Shown: positions 1-8,020, numbered from the stretch's first letter. The stretch: DNA of 64,000 nt from Cupriavidus neocaledonicus (GCF_000372525.1 NZ_AQUR01000100.1:1-64000); one strand, 5' to 3'. Notes: a model not told the origin generated them from the letters alone. A program made the numbers and translations.

Positions 1-1
1 G

Positions 2-280
2 CTATGGTTCTACCGCCGCCCGGCGTGGGCGCAAAAAGCTTGGGAGCAATGGTGCGAGCAGGCTCGGCAGAGCCGAATACCTGCCCTGGAGTTGTTTGCG
101 AAGCGCCTGCAAGGCTACTGGCATGGCATCTTGGCCCGCTGCCGCCACCCATTGAACACCAGCGTGGTCGAAGGCATCAACAACACCATCAAGGTCATCA
201 AGCGCCGCGCGTACGGCTATCGCGACGAGGAATACTTCTTCCTCAAAATCCGCGCAGCCTTCCCCGGAATTCCTCGATGA
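2..280 (+). CDS. ISL3-family transposase, C-terminal end (cut by window edge)
   Basis: The reading frame is open from base 2 to a stop at 280, so this is the 3' end of a gene that begins outside the window. The residues HPLNTSVVEGINNTIKVIKR and the ending YRDEEYFFLKIRAAFPG are typical of the C-terminus of ISL3-family DDE transposases, where the Glu of the catalytic triad lies in the VVEGINN segment. The C-terminus appears complete. The integrase start codon lies only ten bases beyond the stop, so the element's right end must fall within or very close to 281-290. Whether the whole element is intact cannot be seen here. Confidence 0.85.
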   Translation, partial: LWFYRRPAWAQKAWEQWCEQARQSRIPALELFAKRLQGYWHGILARCRHPLNTSVVEGINNTIKVIKRRAYGYRDEEYFFLKIRAAFPGIPR

Positions 281-289
281 ACCTTTTTT

Positions 290-1525
290 ATGGCCGACAA
301 CATAGCCCGCAGCCTGACCGATGCGCTGGTCAGGAACGCCAAGCCAGCCGACAAGCCGTACAAGATGACAGACGGCGGCGGCCTGTACCTTCTGGTGCAA
401 TCGAACGGCGCAAAGCTGTGGCGCTACAAGTTCCGCCTGCATGGGCGCGAGGGGCTGCACTCCATCGGCGCGTATCCAGACGTATCGCTGTCAGCGGCGC
501 GGAACGAGCATCGAACCGCCCGCGCCATGGTGGCGGCCGGTGACAATCCGGTACACACGCGCCAAGCGGAACGCGCCAAGGCCGTCCAGGACAGGCTGCG
601 CGAGTCGGCGGGCGCCTTCGAAACCGTCCTGCAAGGATGGCGGAGCGCCACCGAAGCCAAGCTGGCCCCGGTGACCATCAAGCAGCGGAAAAACGAGATC
701 ACCAAGTACCTGGTGCCGGAGTTCCGCCAGAAGACAATCGACGCCATCCGCCGGCAGGAAATCGCCGCGTTCCTGAAGCGCATAGACGCCAAGACGCCAG
801 AGGTTGCCAAGAATCTGCGCACCTATCTGAGCGGCATCTTCGAATACGCCATTGACGTTGGCTTGGTCGAAGGCAACCCGGTGCCGCCGTCGCGCGTCCT
901 GACCCGCCGCGCTCAGACACCCCACGTCGCCATGGCGGAAGGCAAGATTGGCGGGTTCCTGGATGCCCTTGGCCGCTGCACGGCCAACCCCGAGACCATC
1001 GCAGCAGTGCGCCTGGTTGTCCTGACGGCATGCCGGAAGGCGGAAATCACCAGCGGCCGCTGGTCGGAGATTGACCTTGATGCCGCCGAATGGGTGATCC
1101 CCGCGGAGCGCATGAAGGCGCGTCGCCAGCACTGGGTGCCGCTATCCACCCAAGCCGTCGCCATCCTTCGCCGGCTCCGCGAGATTTCGAACGGCAATGA
1201 CCTGATTTTCCCCAACCGCCTGGACTCCACGCGCCCGATGGCCGAGCGCAGCACCAACGCCCTTCTGGAGCGCATTGGCTACCGCGGCGAAACCATGCAC
1301 GGCTGGCGGGCTGTGTTCAGCACGCATTTCAACGAACTGGGTGCCAACGCGGACGTGATCGAACGATGCCTGGCGCACGCCCCAGCGGACAAGGTGCGCG
1401 CCGCCTACAACCGCCATGAGTACAAGCCAGAGCGCCGCACCATGCTGCAAGACTGGGCTAACTGGATTGACGAAATTGTCGATAAATACCAAAAACAACA
1501 CACAATGGACATTTCTGGCATATAA
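290..1525 (+). CDS. Tyrosine integrase of the P4/DUF4102 type
   Basis: This 411-residue protein has the three-part layout of P4-like phage and island integrases. An N-terminal DUF4102 arm-binding domain carries the TDGGGLYLLV signature (about residues 28-37). A SAM-like core-binding domain spans about 110-200. A C-terminal catalytic domain has the first Arg in ACRKAEI, HGWR as the H-x-x-R box, LAHAPADK in place of the usual third box, and the Tyr nucleophile in RAAYNRHEY. Length is normal and no internal stop is seen. It would catalyse integration and excision of the element to its right. No convincing ribosome binding site precedes the ATG because IS sequence ends there, so its native promoter may have been displaced. 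Confidence 0.9.
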   Translation: MADNIARSLTDALVRNAKPADKPYKMTDGGGLYLLVQSNGAKLWRYKFRLHGREGLHSIGAYPDVSLSAARNEHRTARAMVAAGDNPVHTRQAERAKAVQDRLRESAGAFETVLQGWRSATEAKLAPVTIKQRKNEITKYLVPEFRQKTIDAIRRQEIAAFLKRIDAKTPEVAKNLRTYLSGIFEYAIDVGLVEGNPVPPSRVLTRRAQTPHVAMAEGKIGGFLDALGRCTANPETIAAVRLVVLTACRKAEITSGRWSEIDLDAAEWVIPAERMKARRQHWVPLSTQAVAILRRLREISNGNDLIFPNRLDSTRPMAERSTNALLERIGYRGETMHGWRAVFSTHFNELGANADVIERCLAHAPADKVRAAYNRHEYKPERRTMLQDWANWIDEIVDKYQKQHTMDISGI

Positions 1526-1926
1526 TCGAATCTCGCTGTGCGGTGGTGGGGACTGCCGCATAGCGGACTGCTGGAAAACTGACAGGTCGGAATAGACGGC
1601 CCGGTGCCAGACACCGAAAGCGCATTTCAGAAAGTGTGTTTTCGGTGTCTGGATGGTAACCCTTCAAGACGGACACCTTAAATGTCTACCAAGGGCGCAG
1701 TGGTTCTCTCGAAACCAGAACCCGATTGGCCGGCGTAACCGGCCCGCGTGAAGCTTGGGAAACCAGGCGCCACACGCCTGGCGATTGATGCTATGCAAGG
1801 CAAAGCGGTTAGCCATCACCGTATGCCCGTCTGAGTCAGTCGCCAGGCGCGTGGCCAAGCTGAAGGTGAAAAACCACTAGCGTATGCCCGCTATCCGACG
1901 CGCAATCGGACCCGGTGACTACGTGT
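1526..1926. other. Gene-free stretch with several inverted repeats
   Basis: I see no credible gene in these 400 bases. The stretch holds a 13-bp perfect inverted repeat (1607-1652), a second short hairpin (CCAGGCG, 5-base loop, CGCCTGG) near 1764-1784, and the decamer CGTATGCCCG twice (about 1819 and 1882). The content may be integrase arm sites, a structured RNA or the debris of an older mobile element; the sequence alone does not decide. The IS5 element has been inserted at its right edge. Confidence 0.5.
1607..1652. repeat. 13-bp perfect inverted repeat with 20-base loop
   Basis: CCAGACACCGAAA at 1607-1619 is matched exactly by its reverse complement at 1640-1652. The loop also contains a near-palindrome, TTTCAGAAA. 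It lies 80 bases beyond the integrase stop. No T-run follows on either strand, so it is not a standard intrinsic terminator. It could be an integrase or excisionase binding site, or the terminal repeats of a very small element. Confidence 0.6.
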
Positions 1927-1928
1927 TA

Positions 1929-2776
1929 GGGCCTGTTGACAATCAGCAGATCCAGATGAATGCGGCGGCGAGCGCAACGAATGATGAGAAGCGTTCGGAG
2001 AGCTTGTCATAGCGCGTGGCAACGCGGCGGAATTGCTTGATGCGGCAGAAGAAGCGTTCGACCAAATTTCGTGAGGCGTACAGATGCTCGTCGAGGGGGC
2101 GTTGTTCAAGACGATTGGCACGACTGGGTATGACGGCTTGAATGCCCGCGGACTCCAGGTGTTGCAGGATCGCGTTCGAATCGTAGGCTTTGTCGGCCGC
2201 CAGACTGGCGGGTTTCAGTTCGTCAAGCAAAGGCAGCGCTTCGGGGCTGTCCCCCGCTTGGCCGCCGGTCAGGCGAAAGCGCGCGAGCATACCCAATCCA
2301 TCGACCAGCGCATGAATCTTGGTGGTCAATCCGCCCCGCGAGCGGCCGATCGCCTGATCGCCTTTTTTTGGGGCGCGCCGGCGGCATGCTGGTGGGCACG
2401 CACAATGGTGCTGTCGATGAAGACTTCCTCGAAGTCGGCGTCGCCCGCAAGCCCAGCAAATACCGTGTGCCACACCTGCGCCCGAGACCATCTGGCAAAG
2501 CGTTTGTACACACTGTTCCAAGGTCCGAAATCGGGCGGTAGATCGCGCCATGGGCTGCCGGTACGCGCCATCCACAGCACGGCCTCGACAAACAGTCGAT
2601 TGTCCGCCGCCGTTCGACCCGGGTCCGTGGCCTTGCCGGGCAGCAATGGTGCGATCCGTTCGTATTGGTCATCGCTGAGCATCAACCTTGGCATCCTGTC
2701 TTCCCGCAAAAGACAGGATGTAAACAGAATCCTTCACAAGTTAACAGCCCCCTCGTTGCTGATTGTCAACAGGCCC
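1929..2776 (-). mobile_element. Complete IS5-family insertion sequence (IS427-like group)
   Basis: The element is 848 bp. GGGCCTGTTGACAATCAGCA at 1929-1948 is the exact inverted repeat of the sequence at 2757-2776. A TA dinucleotide flanks it on both sides (1927-1928 and 2777-2778), the usual target duplication of this group. Inside are two overlapping minus-strand frames joined by an A7 slippery run. Perfect ends, duplication and frames suggest a recent and possibly still active insertion. It interrupts the gene-free region between the integrase and the prophage early genes. Confidence 0.93.
1943..2709 (-). CDS. IS5-family transposase made by -1 frameshift
   Basis: The first frame (2709 to 2326, 127 aa) holds the N-terminal DUF4096-like region and the first catalytic Asp in FIDSTIVRAH. 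The second frame (ending at 1943) holds the second Asp in ADKAYD and the Glu in NLVERFFCRIKQFRR, so neither alone is a full DDE enzyme. The frames overlap at a run of seven A on the coding strand (2363-2369). A -1 slip there converts CAA-AAA-AAG to CCA-AAA-AAA and yields a protein of about 255 residues. Programmed frameshifting of this kind is established for the IS427 group; that it works here is inferred. Confidence 0.88.
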
Positions 2777-2778
2777 TA

Positions 2779-2912
2779 AGCCCTTGAGCAGCCACACCCC
2801 AACTCTTGTGAGATGGCCCCGCCGACCTGCATACCAGCGAGGGGCGCCGCAGCGCATACCGCGTAAGCCGGCACAAAAAACCCGCCATCTGGCGGGTTTT
2901 GCGTTTCTGGGT
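2779..2912. terminator. Intergenic piece with intrinsic terminator for the minus-strand early genes
   Basis: AACCCGCCA and TGGCGGGTT form a perfect stem at about 2879-2900, with an A-run on the plus-strand left side (T-run on the minus strand). This ends minus-strand transcription coming from the prophage early genes. The rest of the stretch is the continuation of the sequence split by the IS5 element. Confidence 0.75.
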
Positions 2913-3284
2913 TCAGATACCCATATCTGTCAGCATGGCCACTTCGTTGGCCAGGCGTTCGGCGAGTGCGAGGATATTGTCTCGCGCCTGTTCGTCCAGG
3001 GTCATGTGGGCGGGCAATCCGCTGCCGGAGTTCGCCAGCTGCAGCAGCGCATGAAGCTGGCCAGCTCGCGCCGCGGCAAGCTGCATGGGCGTGCGCCGCT
3101 CATGCGTGGACGATACCGTGGTGGCGCCTTCCCGGTAGAGCGCGCTGGCGCCATAACGGCTGTTCTCTGCGACGGCTGGGGGCGGTGCGGGTGGCGGGGA
3201 TACCAGTGCGACTGGTGGCGTGCGCGGTTCCGCGACGTTGGGGACTTCCGACAAAATAAACTCCTGGAGTGGGGCTAAAGTCAT
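2913..3284 (-). CDS. Small proline-rich protein of unknown function (prophage)
   Basis: The protein is 123 residues when started at MTLAPLQEF. The frame stays open upstream to 3503, but that part runs through a highly palindromic stretch, so the shorter form is preferred. A Pro/Ala/Val tract (VSPPPAPPPAVAE) separates a short N-terminus from a helical C-terminal half (LDEQARDNILALAERLANEV). I do not recognise the family. It is the last gene of the minus-strand prophage early set and is followed by an intrinsic terminator. No clear ribosome binding site is seen. Confidence 0.5.
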   Translation of the reverse strand: MTLAPLQEFILSEVPNVAEPRTPPVALVSPPPAPPPAVAENSRYGASALYREGATTVSSTHERRTPMQLAAARAGQLHALLQLANSGSGLPAHMTLDEQARDNILALAERLANEVAMLTDMGI

Positions 3285-3319
3285 CACCCAACAACGCCAA
3301 TTGTGGGGGTGGCGACCGA

Positions 3320-3460
3320 ACGGGATTGGCGTACAGGACTCCAGGACCTGCGCCCCCGAAGGGGCTCCCGCCCGGCGCCACCATAGGCGAGGTCGGGCGA
3401 GCGCACGCAAGCCGCGCGAGCGGCGTACGTACGCCTGGAAGTTCGGGACGCCAATCCCGT
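3320..3460 (-). repeat. Structured 141-bp region bounded by a 13-bp inverted repeat
   Basis: ACGGGATTGGCGT at 3320-3332 is exactly complementary to ACGCCAATCCCGT at 3448-3460. Inside are further dyads: the 14-bp palindrome GGCGTACGTACGCC (3422-3435), GCCCC-cgaa-GGGGC near 3352-3365, and CAGGACTCCAGGACCTG near 3334-3350. Read as RNA from the minus strand, this is one long-range stem closing several hairpins, directly upstream of the small proline-rich gene. It may be a non-coding RNA or structured leader. The alternative is an N-terminal extension of that gene, since its frame is open here. Confidence 0.5.
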
Positions 3461-3499
3461 GCTGCCTTTGTTTCGGCAACGTCACATAGCATAGCGTAA

Positions 3500-3535
3500 A
3501 CAAAGAAACCCGGCGCCAGTACGGGCCGCCGGGTT
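3500..3535 (-). terminator. Intrinsic terminator after the single-stranded DNA-binding protein gene
   Basis: AACCCGGCG (3507-3515) pairs perfectly with CGCCGGGTT (3527-3535). On the minus strand the stem is followed by TTTCTTTG. It lies about 20 bases downstream of the SSB stop codon. Confidence 0.75.
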
Positions 3536-3556
3536 GCGTGATTGCTACGGGTGGCC

Positions 3557-4060
3557 TCAGAAGGGCACGTCATCGTCCATATCTTCGAAGCCGTTTGACG
3601 GTGCACGCCCCTGTTGCGGGCGCTGCTGCTGGCCACCGCCGCCCTGTGCCGGCGGGCGCGAGCTACCGCCGCCACCGCCACCGCCACCGCCACCGTTGCC
3701 GTTGCCGTTGCCCTCGCCTGCCGGCTTGCCATCCAGCATCACCAGGTTGTCCGCGCGGATTTCCGTGGTGTACCGGTCCTGACCGGACTGGTCCTGCCAC
3801 TTGCGGGTGCGCAGGCTGCCTTCGATATAGACCTTGCTACCCTTGCGCAGATACTGGCCTGCGATTTCCGCGAGCTTGCCGAAGAACGACACGCGGTGCC
3901 ATTCGGTGGCCTCCTTCGTCTCGCCGGACTGCTTGTCCTTCCACCTGTCGGTGGTGGCCACGCTAAGGTTCGTTACGGCATCGCCGCTGGGCATGTACCT
4001 GGTTTCGGGATCGTTCCCCAGGTTGCCGATGATTTGCATTTTGTTCAGGGATGAGGCCAT
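3557..4060 (-). CDS. ssb: Prophage single-stranded DNA-binding protein
   Basis: The 167-residue protein has an N-terminal OB fold ([55 protein letters not shown]; about residues 8-110). A Gly-rich linker follows, then the acidic tip DMDDDVPF that SSB proteins use to bind partner enzymes. The linker is coded by tandem hexanucleotides (about 3666-3711) giving Gly-Asn repeats and a run of about ten Gly, so its length could vary by slippage. It coats single-stranded DNA in replication, recombination and repair. The setting among small minus-strand genes marks it as the phage copy rather than the housekeeping one. Confidence 0.95.
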   Translation of the reverse strand: MASSLNKMQIIGNLGNDPETRYMPSGDAVTNLSVATTDRWKDKQSGETKEATEWHRVSFFGKLAEIAGQYLRKGSKVYIEGSLRTRKWQDQSGQDRYTTEIRADNLVMLDGKPAGEGNGNGNGGGGGGGGGGSSRPPAQGGGGQQQRPQQGRAPSNGFEDMDDDVPF

Positions 4061-4114
4061 GGTGTCTGGTGTTTGCGTGATGGTGGCGGCCGGCGTCGCA
4101 CCGGCCGTGTGTGG

Positions 4115-4291
4115 TTAGATGGTGCGCAGCTGTTCCGGCGCGTAGTAGCGGCTTTGGATTGCGCCGGCCTTGTCCTTGTATTCGACCAGGTACTGGGTGC
4201 CGCGACGGTCAGTAAAAATGCCATCCACGATGCCTTCGACTTCGTGCGGGATGATTTCGACGCGGCTATCGATGTTGTGGGTAGTGCTCAT
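4115..4291 (-). CDS. Small prophage protein of unknown function
   Basis: This is a 58-residue protein starting MSTTHNIDSRVEI; a longer start at 4339 is possible but would run through the intergenic gap. The middle reads EGIVDGIFTDRRGTQYLVEYKD and the end ARYYAPEQLR-like (SRYYAPEQLRTI). This resembles small beta-rich SH3-like folds that phages carry, with conserved aromatic residues, but I cannot name a family. It lies 54 bases upstream of ssb in the same direction and is probably cotranscribed with it. Confidence 0.6.
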   Translation of the reverse strand: MSTTHNIDSRVEIIPHEVEGIVDGIFTDRRGTQYLVEYKDKAGAIQSRYYAPEQLRTI

Positions 4292-4349
4292 GGTGACGTT
4301 ACGCCTATGAAATTGCCGCCTGCCCAATGCCGGCGGCATGATTTGAAAA

Positions 4350-4571
4350 TCAAGCAGCGCGCTTCAGGCGCTGGTAGTCCTGTTCGCAGCCGGGGCCGCA
4401 GAACAGCCGTCCTTCGTCATTCGCCGCGAACGGTTCGCAGCAGTGTGGGTTCAGGCATTCGCCGGTGGCCACCAGGTGCGCGGCCGTCTTGGCGCGGGTA
4501 CGCTGCGCGGCCAGCGCATCAGCCAAGTTGGCTGCATCGCGCTCCTGGGCGCGGTCGATATCGTCAGCCAT
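4350..4571 (-). CDS. Small zinc-finger protein (prophage)
   Basis: This 73-residue protein has an acidic helical N-terminal half (MADDIDRAQERDAANLADAL) and a C-terminal four-Cys knuckle, GECLNPHCCEPF then LFCGPGCEQDYQ. The spacing fits a treble-clef zinc site like those of the DksA/TraR-like or DUF2116-like small phage proteins. It could act on RNA polymerase or DNA, but no target is visible. The start codon overlaps the stop of the upstream gene by eight bases, which suggests translational coupling. Confidence 0.7.
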   Translation of the reverse strand: MADDIDRAQERDAANLADALAAQRTRAKTAAHLVATGECLNPHCCEPFAANDEGRLFCGPGCEQDYQRLKRAA

Positions 4572-5136
4572 GCGTTGCTTTCCTCGTTACGCGGTACGCC
4601 ACAACATCAGCCAGGTCGTGGTCGTGCTTCCAGTCAAAGAACGAAGCTTTGCCGGTATGGCTGCCGTCGCCATCACGCAGGCGGACTTCCACCACATCGT
4701 TGTGTTGCACCGGGCATTCGCCGCCGCCCCAGCTGAACCATCCGATTTCGCTGTCGTTCGCTGCAACAGACGGCGGCTTTTCGACCTTCTGGCGGTCCAT
4801 GGCGATGACGGCGCCAGCGATGTAGTTGATGGCACCCAGCAGTTCGGCCCTTGCTCGGTCGTGCGGCAGGCGCTGGCTCTCCTGCATCTTCTTGGCGGCC
4901 TGCCCCAGCGCAAAGCCCATGCCATACAGGTCAACCAGCTGCTGCATCGGCTGTTCATCGAATGGCGCGCCCTGCGCATGGCGTTCCGCACCCTTGCCGT
5001 GCGCCGCCTGGAACAGCGCTTCCTTCAGCACTGCGGCCAGGCTTTCATAGCCGACAGCGCGCAGCGCAACCATGTCCTGATGAACCCGTTCCTTGCTCAG
5101 ATATGCTTCGTGTACTTCGTTCAGTTTGGCCAGCAT
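4564..5136 (-). CDS. Prophage early protein of unknown function
   Basis: The protein has 190 residues. The first two thirds are helical (KLNEVHEAYLSKERVHQDMV, AAVLKEALFQAAHG, QLVDLYGMGFALGQAAKKMQ). The C-terminal part looks like a beta-rich domain with aromatic residues (IGWFSWGGGECPVQHNDVVE, ASFFDWKHDHDLADVVAYR), similar in style to phage proteins with a DUF551-like tail, though I cannot confirm that. It lies in the minus-strand early operon and overlaps the zinc-finger gene. Confidence 0.65.
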   Translation of the reverse strand: MLAKLNEVHEAYLSKERVHQDMVALRAVGYESLAAVLKEALFQAAHGKGAERHAQGAPFDEQPMQQLVDLYGMGFALGQAAKKMQESQRLPHDRARAELLGAINYIAGAVIAMDRQKVEKPPSVAANDSEIGWFSWGGGECPVQHNDVVEVRLRDGDGSHTGKASFFDWKHDHDLADVVAYRVTRKATHG

Positions 5137-5178
5137 TTTTCTTGTACCCCTGCGGTGCCGCCGACCGGCGGCATTTCC

Positions 5179-5394
5179 CTAATTGATGTTGTTGTCATTC
5201 GCCGCGACCATGTGCGCGGCTTCCCACTGTTCCAGCTGGGCGATGGGATAGCGCACCTTCGCGCCCAGCTTGATGAATGCCGGTCCCTTGCCCTGCACGC
5301 GCCAGTTGGCCAGCGTGCCGGGGTGAATAGCGTCACCCCAGCGCGCCACCAGTTCGTCGGCGGAAAGGAATTTCTTTTCTGCGGGCTGTCCCAT
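5179..5394 (-). CDS. AlpA/excisionase-like helix-turn-helix protein
   Basis: This 71-residue protein is almost entirely a winged MerR-type helix-turn-helix: FLSADELVARWGDAIHPGTLANWRVQGKGPAFIKLGAKVRYP. The pattern of a short helix, then Leu-x-x-Trp-Arg and a GPxFIKLG-x-x-VRY wing is that of phage excisionase or AlpA-type proteins. It could control excision of the element or the early promoter. It sits between the ATPase-like remnant and the 190-residue early protein. Confidence 0.75.
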   Translation of the reverse strand: MGQPAEKKFLSADELVARWGDAIHPGTLANWRVQGKGPAFIKLGAKVRYPIAQLEQWEAAHMVAANDNNIN

Positions 5395-5410
5395 CGCTGA
5401 TCCCCTTCCC

Positions 5411-6040
5411 TTACGCAGCCTGGCCGCCGAGTACCGACGCGTTCAGGTCGGCCAGTTCGGCGCCGCCTGCCGCGGCTTCAGCGCGCTCCTGGTCGAATGC
5501 CATGGCGGATTTCTTCAGGTCGTCGGGGCAGCCCTTCGGGCCGATTGCGCGCTGCACCTTCGCGGGCAGCGCCTTCCACGCTGCCACCAGGGCCTCCATG
5601 CCCTTCTCGCAGGCCATCTGCAGGCTGTCGCGGGCGCGTTGCACGCCATCGTCCAGCTGCTTCGCACCGTCCACCCAGTCACGCAGCGCCTTGCCCTGTT
5701 CTGCGGTCAGATAGCCTTCCGCCCACTCGCCTGCCGTGCCGAACATCGGCTGCAGTTCCGCAGGGCACTTGATGATTTCGCGCTGCTTGCCGCCGTTCCA
5801 CAGCATCATGCTGGCGGTCAATTCGAAGGTGAAATTTTTTTCCTGGATCGGCAGGACGCCCTGCGGTTCGTACTCGGTCTTGCCGTTCACCTTGACCAGC
5901 TTGACCTTCTCGCGCGCCCGCATGCACGCCACGATGTGCAGCGGCGACTGCAGCATGGCGTTCATGAAGGACTTGTGCTCGCGCTTGGCATCGTTCCAAC
6001 GCGGGTTCTTCGGGTTGCCGGCGTGCGCGACAACCGGCGT
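5411..6040 (-). pseudogene. Truncated phage AAA-ATPase-like gene (5' end deleted)
   Basis: The frame can be read from 6040 to the stop at 5411. It includes GNPKNPRWNDAKREHKSFMN just upstream of the first ATG (5965), which shows that the gene once extended further. A TAA interrupts the frame at 6041-6043, where the sequence changes to tape-measure coding on the other strand. The remaining part (HIVACMRAREKVKL, QEKNFTFELTASMMLW) recalls the C-terminal half of phage RecA-like or Sak4-like ATPases. The Walker A region would have been in the lost part. A stub from 5965 of 184 residues could still be translated but would lack ATPase motifs. Confidence 0.65.
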
Positions 6041-7619
6041 TTATTTCGACATGGCCAAGCAGGTGCAGCTGCTGGGCCGAGAAATCCCGCTGACCACCAA
6101 CGACCTGGCGGAAATGGTGGCCGCCGGCGCTCGCATGGGCGTGGCCAGGGATGAGCTTATCGGGTTCACCCGCACCGCCGCCATGATGGCGTCCGCGTTC
6201 GACCTGCCAGCCGCCGAACTGGCGGACAACATGGGCAAGGTTGCCGGCCTGTTCAAAATCCCCATCCCGGCCATCGGTGAACTGGCGGACGCCATCAACT
6301 ACCTGGATGACAACGCCATTTCCAAGGGCGGCGATATCATCGAATTCCTGACGCGCACCGGCGGCGTGGCGGCGGCTGTGAAGGTCACCGGCCAGCAGAT
6401 GGCGGCGCTGGGTTCCACGCTGCTGACGCTGGGCGAGCGCACGGAAACCGCCAGCACGGCCACCAATGCGCTGTTCCAGAAGCTGGCGGCGGCGGACAAG
6501 GGCACCAAGAAATTCAAGGCCGCCATGAAGGAAATCGGCCTGTCCACGGCGGCCGTGCAGAAGGGCATGCAGGTGGATGCCCAGGGCACCATCCTGAAGG
6601 TGCTGGAAGCCGTCAACAAGCTGCCGAAGGACAAGCAGCTGGGCGTGATGGTGGAACTGGTGGGCCTGGAACACAGCGACACGCTGGCGAAGCTGGCCAA
6701 CAACGTTGGCGAGTACCGCCGCCAGATCGAACTGGCCACCAGCGCCGAAGCCAAGGGCAGCATGTCGCGCGAGTTCGAAGCGCAGCGCGCCAGCACCCTG
6801 GCCCAGTGGCAGCTGCTGCAGAACCGCGTCACGGAAGTGTCCGTGAACATCGGTTCCGTGCTGCTGCCGGCGGTGAACCGCGTAATGGGCGCGTTCGCCA
6901 GCGCGTCCAGTTCTGTGGCGGACTTCGTGCGCGAGAACCGCACACTGGTGGAAAACATCGGCGTGGTGGTGGGAGCGTTCGCTGGGTTCGGCGCCGTCAA
7001 GCTGGCCATCACCGGCGTGACGTGGGCGGTAACCGCGCTGAACGTTGCCGTGCGAGCAAACCCCATCGGCATCCTGATTACCTTGCTGGCAGCCGGCGCC
7101 ATGCTGGTGTGGAAGAACTGGGAACCCATCAAGGCGTTTTTCGTGGACCTGTGGGGCAGCATCACGAAGGCGGCGCAGGGCACGTGGGACTGGCTGCAGG
7201 GTGTGTTTTTCAAGTTCCATCCGCTGGGCCTGGTCATCGCCAACTGGGAACCCATCCGCGCCTGGTTTCAGAACCTGTGGGCCGATATCACCGCGTCCGC
7301 GCGCCAGGCACTGGAATGGATCACCGGCAAAATCGAAGCCATCGGCCAGGGCTGGCAGAAAACGAAATCGTTTTTCGGGTTCGGTGATTCGCCGGCGCCG
7401 GCTGCGGCCGGCCCTGCACCTGCCCTGCCAGCCGTGCCGCCCATGGCCACGGCGCGCGGCGCAGGCGCCCAGGTTACGGACCAGCGCCAGTACACCTTCG
7501 ATATCAAGACGCAGCCAGGCCAGGACAACAAGGCGATTGCGGATGAAGTCATGCGCCGCATCAAGAGCGAACAGGGCATCCAGCGGCGTGGGGCCATGTA
7601 CGATGGGGCAAACCAATGA
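6039..7619 (+). pseudogene. Truncated phage tail tape-measure gene (5' end deleted)
   Basis: From about residue FDMAKQVQLLGREI onward the sequence is a normal tape-measure protein of the TP901/P2 gpT class. It has the conserved LTTNDLAEMVAAGARMG segment, a helical middle, hydrophobic stretches (VVVGAFAGFGAVKLAITGV; GILITLLAAGAMLVW) and repeated NWEPI units. The upstream end is missing: before 6039 the DNA is antisense to the ATPase-like remnant. About 526 codons remain and no start codon of its own is credible. Its stop overlaps the gpU start as ATGA. Confidence 0.85.
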
Positions 7620-8020
7620 TGCTGGGCTATGCCATCGGCCAGGTGATGATGATGCAGCTGGGTTCGTTCCAGTTCGGCATCACCACGGCCGCATACCAGG
7701 AACTGAGCCGCAGCACGGAATACCGGTGGCCGAGCCAGGAACGCTATGGCCAGCGCGAGGCGCTGCAGTTCACCGGACCCGGCGCCGACACCATGACGCT
7801 GAGGGGCGTGATTTACCCGGAGTGGCGAGGCGGTAGGGGGCAGGTGGAGCGCATGCGCGCAGCGGCAGCCGCCGGCCAGCCGCAGATGCTGGTGAGCGGA
7901 CAAGGCGCCATCATGGGGCGCTGGGTGGTCGAGCGGATAGAGGAAGGGCAAACCATTTTTGCGGCTGGTGGCGTTCCGCGCCGCCAGGAATTCACCATGA
8001 ACCTGCGGCGCTTCGACTGA
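7616..8020 (+). CDS. Phage tail protein U (P2 gpU-like)
   Basis: This 134-residue protein matches gpU-family tail proteins: LGSFQFGITTAAYQELSR near the N-terminus and a hydrophobic beta-rich remainder ending in NLRRFD. In P2-like myoviruses gpU caps the tail tube. The ATG overlaps the tape-measure stop. A run of Met codons at residues 11-13 (7646) is an alternative start, because family members usually begin close to the LGSFQF segment. The gene is followed at once by gpX. Confidence 0.88.
   Translation: MMLGYAIGQVMMMQLGSFQFGITTAAYQELSRSTEYRWPSQERYGQREALQFTGPGADTMTLRGVIYPEWRGGRGQVERMRAAAAAGQPQMLVSGQGAIMGRWVVERIEEGQTIFAAGGVPRRQEFTMNLRRFD

Noticed and set aside
1653..1926. A group II intron remnant
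   Set aside because: Some hairpins look suggestive, but no domain V, no GUGYG start and no reverse-transcriptase frame could be found.
5679..7616. A 645-codon minus-strand frame in the prophage
   Set aside because: It is antisense to the tape-measure remnant, and its Arg/His/Gly-rich sequence resembles no phage protein.
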